Source: an uncultured Clostridium sp. (lineage in GTDB: Bacteria; Bacillota; Clostridia; Lachnospirales; Lachnospiraceae). Taken from it: a stretch of DNA of 9,791 nt. Below the pieces are notes generated by a model. The model worked only from the letters and a program-made list of their open reading frames with translations. It ran no database searches and had not been told where the DNA came from. The translations under genes were made by a program, and so were the position numbers. The stretch covers positions 1 through 9,791 of the forward strand of contig USFH01000080.1 of the NCBI GenBank assembly GCA_900553925.1, written 5' to 3'. Below, piece after piece: positions 6,062-9,791 of this stretch (position 1 is its first letter; every line of letters starts with the position of its first letter).

Positions 6062-7351
6062 TTGGACAATAGTCCCGCGTTACAACTAATTATAATTCTG
6101 ATTTTACTGGCACTTTCCGCCTTTTTCTCTTCCTCAGAGACTGCACTGACAACGGTAAGCCATCTAAAGCTTCGTTCTCTCGCAGATGACGGAAACAAGA
6201 AAGCAAAGAAAGTATTAAAAGTAACCGAAAATTCAAGTAAACTATTAAGCGCGATCCTGGTCGGAAACAACATTGTCAACATCTCTGCCTCCGCACTTGC
6301 AACAACCTTTTGTACAAACATGTTCGGAAGTAAATACATTGGTGTATCGACCGGAATTCTGACATTGCTTGTCCTGATCTTCGGTGAGATCTCCCCGAAG
6401 ACCCTTGCAACGCAATATGCATTGCAGTTTTCCATGGTCGTTGTCTACCCGATCTCGTGGCTGATGACGCTGCTCACCCCTGTTATCTTCCTGTTAAATA
6501 TATTGACCGGAGCCATCTTCAAGCTGTTCCGTGTCGACCCATCCGCGAAGAAAACAAGTATTACCGAAGCGGAGCTTCGTACTATCGTAAATGTATCGCA
6601 TGAAGAAGGCGTCATTGAGCCCGAAGAGAAATTCATGATCTCCAATGTTGTTGATTTTGGCGATGCATTATCGAAGGACATCATGATTCCAAGAGCCGAT
6701 GTTGTATCTGCCGACGTGAATTCTACCTACAAAGAGCTTGTCGATATCTTCAAGAGTGAAACCTATACCAGAATCCCGATTTACGAGGATTCCAAAGAAA
6801 ATATCATCGGTATCCTCAATATCAAGGATCTGTTTTTCTACCGGGAGCTGTTAGATATCCGTTATTTTGATCTGCGAAGCATCCTGCGTAAACCATTGTT
6901 TGTATATGAGTATCAGAAGACGAGCCAGATCTTCGCGGAGATGAAAACCTCCGCAGACAGTATGGCAATCGTACTTGATGAATACGGACAGGCTTCCGGA
7001 ATCATCACAATGGAGGATCTGGTCGAGGAGATCGTCGGGGATATCCGGGACGAATACGACGAGAACGAGAATGATCTGATCCGGGATCTCGGCAACCATA
7101 CTTATGATATTGATGCATCCATCAAGCTGGATGATTTAAATGATAAACTCCACACGAATTTCCAGTCCAAGGATTATGACTCACTTGCCGGATTCATCAT
7201 TGAATTGTTAGATAAGATTCCAACCGCCGGTGAAGAAGCTCATTGTGAAGGTGCCCACTTTAAGGTAACCGAAGTGCACAGAAACCGTATCGAACGCGTG
7301 ACTCTCACACTTCTTCCGGCAGAACCATCCAACGAAAAAGACGAGGCGTAA
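6062..7351 (+). CDS. CNNM/CBS/CorC-HlyC family membrane protein (hemolysin-family; probable Mg2+ homeostasis transporter)
   Basis: 429 residues from TTG 6062 (MDNSPALQLIIIL..., the usual family N-terminus). The CNNM/DUF21 membrane domain (about 1-190) has LSAFFSSSETALTT, VGNNIVNISASALAT and FGEISPKTLA, with about four hydrophobic stretches. A CBS pair follows: SKDIMIPRADVV to RIPIYEDSKENIIGILNIKDLFF (about 206-260) and the segment ending MAIVLDEYGQASGIITMEDLVEEIVGDI (about 277-333). The CorC/HlyC C-terminal domain (about 340-423) starts near YDIDASIKLDDLNDKL. Family members include Staphylococcus MpfA and eukaryotic CNNM proteins, linked to Mg2+ export or exchange; the old name hemolysin C does not imply a toxin here. 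CBS domains normally sense Mg-ATP or adenine nucleotides. The gene is monocistronic, with its own promoter 28 bases upstream and a terminator beginning in its last codons. All domains look complete. Confidence 0.94.
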   Translation: MDNSPALQLIIILILLALSAFFSSSETALTTVSHLKLRSLADDGNKKAKKVLKVTENSSKLLSAILVGNNIVNISASALATTFCTNMFGSKYIGVSTGILTLLVLIFGEISPKTLATQYALQFSMVVVYPISWLMTLLTPVIFLLNILTGAIFKLFRVDPSAKKTSITEAELRTIVNVSHEEGVIEPEEKFMISNVVDFGDALSKDIMIPRADVVSADVNSTYKELVDIFKSETYTRIPIYEDSKENIIGILNIKDLFFYRELLDIRYFDLRSILRKPLFVYEYQKTSQIFAEMKTSADSMAIVLDEYGQASGIITMEDLVEEIVGDIRDEYDENENDLIRDLGNHTYDIDASIKLDDLNDKLHTNFQSKDYDSLAGFIIELLDKIPTAGEEAHCEGAHFKVTEVHRNRIERVTLTLLPAEPSNEKDEA

Positions 7352-7371
7352 TTGACGCCTCGTCTCTTTTT
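7339..7371. terminator. Terminator overlapping the end of the CorC/HlyC-like gene, probably bidirectional
   Basis: Perfect 11-bp stem (AGACGAGGCGT 7339-7349, ACGCCTCGTCT 7355-7365) with a 5-base loop, followed by CTTTTT on the plus strand. Its left arm encodes the last residues of the CorC-like protein and part of the stop codon. On the minus strand the stem is also followed by a T-run (CTTTTTCG), and it lies just past the DUF1836 stop at 7370, so it can end both convergent genes. Confidence 0.92.
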
Positions 7372-7407
7372 ATTTTCTTCTCTTATTTTCTTCTTTTATT
7401 TTCTTCT
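7370..7407 (-). repeat. Three perfect 12-mers at 13-nt period at the 3' end of the DUF1836 gene
   Basis: TTATTTTCTTCT occurs at 7370-7381, 7383-7394 and 7396-7407 with single-base separators (C, T). On the coding strand the unit is AGAAGAAAATAA. The 13-base period is not a multiple of three, so each copy is read in a different frame; the last supplies ...RRK and the TAA stop. Confidence 0.9.
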
Positions 7408-8020
7408 CTTTCCCGTTTGGCTGCTCCTGTTCTTTCGCCTGCTCCGCAGCCATCTCATCGATAATCCGCTCCATGATCTTCTTCTTCATATAGATATCGT
7501 ATCCAAGCAAAGAGAGGAAATTCAGGTTCTTGATGTATTGATCATCTGCACCCGGAAAATCTCGTTCTGATAATTCAAATGTCTTCATAATGCTATTCTC
7601 TACCCGGAAATGCTGACGCTGTTCAAGCTTATAAAGACTTGCATAGATCTCTTCTAAGCTGTGTGCGGCCTCCGGATTCTCGAAATAATGATCAATCAGC
7701 GGTTTCAGCATAATCTGAATATCGTTGATTGAAACCACATTCTTCAGATAATAAATATAAATCAGCAAAATCAGATGTTCTTTCGTATACCGTTTCTTCT
7801 CCGGTGAAGGAAGCAGATTATTCTTCGTATAGTTGTTGATCATCGTCTTGGTCAGTGTCTTATCTTCCTCGTATCGCTTGTTCTGAGAAAGATATTTATC
7901 CATAAACGTCGTCACCTGATCCATATAAAGCTCAATAGAAGGAATATCCTCCGGTGCAATATAACCAAGCTGGGTCATTTCCCGTATTTGTTTTTTCAGG
8001 CTGTCCATTTCAATATCCAT
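7370..8020 (-). CDS. DUF1836 domain protein, putative DNA-binding regulator
   Basis: 216 residues, no membrane segments. About residues 50-150 match the DUF1836 pattern: DKTLTKTMINNYTKNNLLP, then KKRYTKEHLILLIYIYYLKNVVSINDIQIMLKPL. The N-terminal part of this resembles the MerR-type winged helix-turn-helix followed by a helical segment. From memory, Bacillus YkrK, reported as an unusual transcription regulator of htpX, belongs to this family; DNA binding here is inference. The last 25 residues are charged (KEKKIKEENKRRK) and encoded by a 13-nt-period repeat. ATG 8020 has AGGAG 10 bases upstream; an internal ATG at 8008 is possible but less well placed. Its promoter lies directly after the hydratase stop, and an inverted repeat spans the -10 and ribosome binding site, suggesting autoregulation. 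It is convergent with the CorC-like gene. Confidence 0.87.
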   Translation of the reverse strand: MDIEMDSLKKQIREMTQLGYIAPEDIPSIELYMDQVTTFMDKYLSQNKRYEEDKTLTKTMINNYTKNNLLPSPEKKRYTKEHLILLIYIYYLKNVVSINDIQIMLKPLIDHYFENPEAAHSLEEIYASLYKLEQRQHFRVENSIMKTFELSERDFPGADDQYIKNLNFLSLLGYDIYMKKKIMERIIDEMAAEQAKEQEQPNGKEKKIKEENKRRK

Positions 8021-8051
8021 ATAATATACGCTCCTAATGCGTATATTATAT
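8019..8051. promoter_or_regulatory. Inverted repeat over the -10 box and ribosome binding site of the DUF1836 gene (operator candidate)
   Basis: Perfect 12-bp arms (ATATAATATACG 8019-8030, CGTATATTATAT 8040-8051) around a 9-base centre. On the minus strand the upstream arm contains the TATAAT -10 box, the centre holds the AGGAG ribosome binding site, and the downstream arm runs into the ATG at 8020-8018. The predicted transcript start falls in the centre, so transcripts from this promoter lack the first arm; the element is more likely a DNA operator than an RNA hairpin. In read-through RNA from the upstream hydratase gene it could fold with the ribosome binding site in the loop. Confidence 0.7.
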
Positions 8052-8073
8052 AGTATTGAAAACCATGTGTAAA
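8045..8073 (-). promoter_or_regulatory. Promoter of the DUF1836 gene
   Basis: On the minus strand TTTACA (8073-8068), a 17-bp spacer and a perfect TATAAT (8050-8045). The predicted start near 8038 gives an mRNA leader of under 20 bases. The -35 box begins 9 bases after the stop codon of the upstream hydratase gene. Confidence 0.8.
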
Positions 8074-8081
8074 GGTATAAA

Positions 8082-9791
8082 TTAATGTGTTTTGTAATAG
8101 TTGATCAGACAACCTGCCAGAATGATATCTCTTTCGTCATCTGTCAGATCGCCCAGCTTCAACGATAATTCCTTCATATCCTTGTTCACAACATATGCCT
8201 TGATAACTTCATCCTTGTTGCGGATTGCTTGTGCAACGCCCGGAATGAATACATAATCATCCACATCAAAGTCGTAATCTTCATCCATAACAAACGGAAG
8301 CATACCCCAGTTGATCAGGTTTGAACGATAACGCTTTGTCGCATACTCTTTGGCAATATTAGCCCAGCCGCCAAGTACCTTCTGGCAGGAAGCTGCCTGT
8401 TCACGTGCAGATCCATCGCCCGGCTTCACTGCAAAGATTGTACTTCCGACGCCGGTATTCGAACCACATGCATCCGGGAACACCTCCTTTACCTTGTGCA
8501 TAGCTGTCTTCATGTTCGGATCTGCTTCACCCATGCACTCGCCAGCTTCACGCACACGCTCGACCTTCTGGATTGCCTTGGCTCTGCCTACATATTCCGG
8601 ATCCTTACGGGACAATGTAAACTCCGCAAGTCCGAGTGGATTCGAACGATAAGAAGATGTCTCACCGGAAGGAATCAGCTCATCCGTCGTTGTAACCGGA
8701 TCATGAATCACGGAAGCGACCTTGAGCATCAGATTGTCTGTCAGTGCCACCATCTCCGGCCAATCCTTAATGTTTGGTCCAAACTTAATCTCCTGCTCCG
8801 GCTGCGGATGTCCCCATCCATTATAGACACGGTTATCGTAGATCTTCTTGTCGAAGAAATATTTCTGTCCCTTGTACTCTACATCCAGATCGGTTGCAGC
8901 TGTTAAGAAGCCCTTGTTTGCGGCTGTCGCTGCGATCGAACGTGCATCCATCAGTGCAACAGAAGCAATCTGTCCATTCTGGATCTTCGAACCTTCACGG
9001 TTCGGGAAGTTTCTTGTAGAGTGACGAATCGAGAACGCATTGTTTGCCGGTGTATCACCAGCACCAAAGCATGGTCCGCAGAATGCTGTCTTCACGATTG
9101 CGCCGGTCTCAATCAGATCGGAGAGTACACCATTTTTAGCAAGCTCCATATAAATCGGTGTCGATGCCGGATATACAGAAAGTGTAAATTCATCCGCGCC
9201 AATGTATTTTCCACGGATCAGGTCTGCTGCCTGACAGATATTCTCGAATCCACCGCCGGCACAGCCCGCGATGATTCCCTGCTCCACATAGAGCTTTCCG
9301 TCAACGACCTTATCTTTCAGTGTAAAGTCGATCTTGCCATCCAAGGATACCTGTGCGCGCTTTTCTACATCGTCCAAAACATCCATCAGATTTGCTTTCA
9401 CGTCCTCGATTGTATAAACATTACTTGGATGGAACGGCATAGCAATCATTGGTTTTACCTTAGAGAGATCTACATAAACAACACCATCATAGTATGCTAC
9501 CGCACCCGGATTTAATTCCTTGTAGCACTCCGGTCTGTAGTGTGTCTCATACCACTCTTCAATCTTCTCATCCGTCTTCCAAATAGAGGAAAGACAGGTT
9601 GTCTCGGTTGTCATAACATCGACACCGATACGGAAGTCCGCAGAAAGCTTGTCCACACCAGGTCCTACGAACTCCATAACCTTGTTCTTAACATAACCGC
9701 AGCCAAAGGTTGCACCGATAATTGCAAGCGCAACGTCCTGTGGGCCAACGCCCTTTTGTACTTCGCCATCTAAGTAGATTGCTACCACGCC
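8082..9791 (-). CDS. Aconitase-superfamily hydratase, N-terminus outside the window
   Basis: About 570 residues, open to the right edge; the GTG at 9788 is an internal valine (GVVAIYLDGEVQKGVGPQDVALAIIG), so roughly the first 190 residues are missing. [4Fe-4S] cluster ligands are present: one Cys in IIAGCAGGG (codon at 9261-9263) and two in FCGPCFGAGD (codons 9078-9080 and 9069-9071). The C-terminal swivel domain carries PGDGSAREQ and YRSNLINWGMLPF. The family (aconitase, homoaconitase, isopropylmalate isomerase, methylcitrate-type hydratases) interconverts hydroxy-acid isomers by dehydration and hydration; substrate cannot be settled here. Clostridia carry a roughly 760-residue member annotated simply as hydratase or aconitate hydratase, which this resembles. 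Oddity: GSAREQ replaces the classical GSSREH of aconitase. It ends in TAA with no terminator before the DUF1836 promoter, so some read-through into that gene is likely. Confidence 0.9.
   Translation of the reverse strand, partial: GVVAIYLDGEVQKGVGPQDVALAIIGATFGCGYVKNKVMEFVGPGVDKLSADFRIGVDVMTTETTCLSSIWKTDEKIEEWYETHYRPECYKELNPGAVAYYDGVVYVDLSKVKPMIAMPFHPSNVYTIEDVKANLMDVLDDVEKRAQVSLDGKIDFTLKDKVVDGKLYVEQGIIAGCAGGGFENICQAADLIRGKYIGADEFTLSVYPASTPIYMELAKNGVLSDLIETGAIVKTAFCGPCFGAGDTPANNAFSIRHSTRNFPNREGSKIQNGQIASVALMDARSIAATAANKGFLTAATDLDVEYKGQKYFFDKKIYDNRVYNGWGHPQPEQEIKFGPNIKDWPEMVALTDNLMLKVASVIHDPVTTTDELIPSGETSSYRSNPLGLAEFTLSRKDPEYVGRAKAIQKVERVREAGECMGEADPNMKTAMHKVKEVFPDACGSNTGVGSTIFAVKPGDGSAREQAASCQKVLGGWANIAKEYATKRYRSNLINWGMLPFVMDEDYDFDVDDYVFIPGVAQAIRNKDEVIKAYVVNKDMKELSLKLGDLTDDERDIILAGCLINYYKTH

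Noticed and set aside
6062..7351. Hemolysin toxin
   Set aside because: The HlyC/hemolysin label is historical for CBS/CorC proteins; the domain order fits a Mg2+ homeostasis membrane protein.
9021..9515. 164-codon plus-strand open frame opposite the hydratase
   Set aside because: Antisense shadow of the aconitase-family gene with no domain signal of its own.
1..9791. CRISPR array, insertion sequence, prophage, tRNA or rRNA
   Set aside because: No spaced direct-repeat array, transposase or integrase motif, terminal repeats or RNA-gene signature was seen on either strand.

Overview
The window looks like an ordinary chromosomal segment of an anaerobic Gram-positive Firmicute, most likely a Lachnospiraceae-type Clostridium. 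Reasons: moderate-to-low GC, strong AGGAGG-like ribosome binding sites, TTGACA/TATAAT-like promoters with 17-bp spacing, compact intergenic hairpin terminators, a YkpA-type ABC-F protein, a DUF1836 protein and a clostridial aconitase-family hydratase. Family assignments come from recognising motifs by eye; no search was run. No phage, transposon, CRISPR, rRNA or tRNA signal was seen.

Layout. 2-694 (+): C-terminal part of a single-pass membrane protein of unknown function whose frame is open to the left edge. A probably bidirectional hairpin terminator (754-789) separates it from a convergent ABC-F ATPase (833-2464, -), which has a near-perfect promoter at 2506-2534. Next, on the minus strand, comes a compact three-gene unit read right to left: a two-TM polyprenyl-phosphate-type family 2 glycosyltransferase (3458-4396), a zinc-dependent phospholipase C-like protein (2856-3434) and a 61-residue cysteine-rich protein (2602-2787), closed by a terminator at 2563-2586. 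Upstream lies metY, O-acetylhomoserine sulfhydrylase (4516-5829, -), with its own terminator (4463-4495). Its promoter (5918-5946) has a -35 box inside a perfect palindrome that looks like a sulfur-metabolism repressor operator. Divergent from metY is a CNNM/CBS/CorC-HlyC transporter-type protein (6062-7351, +, TTG start), with its own strong promoter and a terminator that begins inside its coding region. Convergent with it are a DUF1836 putative regulator (7370-8020, -) and the C-terminal three quarters of an aconitase-superfamily hydratase (8082 to the right edge, -).

How the genes work together: apart from the three-gene glycosyltransferase unit, each gene has its own promoter and/or terminator, so this is a set of independent housekeeping units (translation factor, envelope lipid or glycan work, sulfur assimilation, probable Mg2+ homeostasis, organic acid metabolism). 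I did not find a clear undescribed multi-gene system. The most interesting details are: the ABC-F protein, where three separate motif losses all fall on the same composite ATP site; the metY operator; a perfect 12-bp inverted repeat spanning the -10 box and ribosome binding site of the DUF1836 gene; a 13-nt-period tandem repeat that writes the end of the DUF1836 protein; and the small Cys-rich protein linked to the phospholipase and glycosyltransferase.
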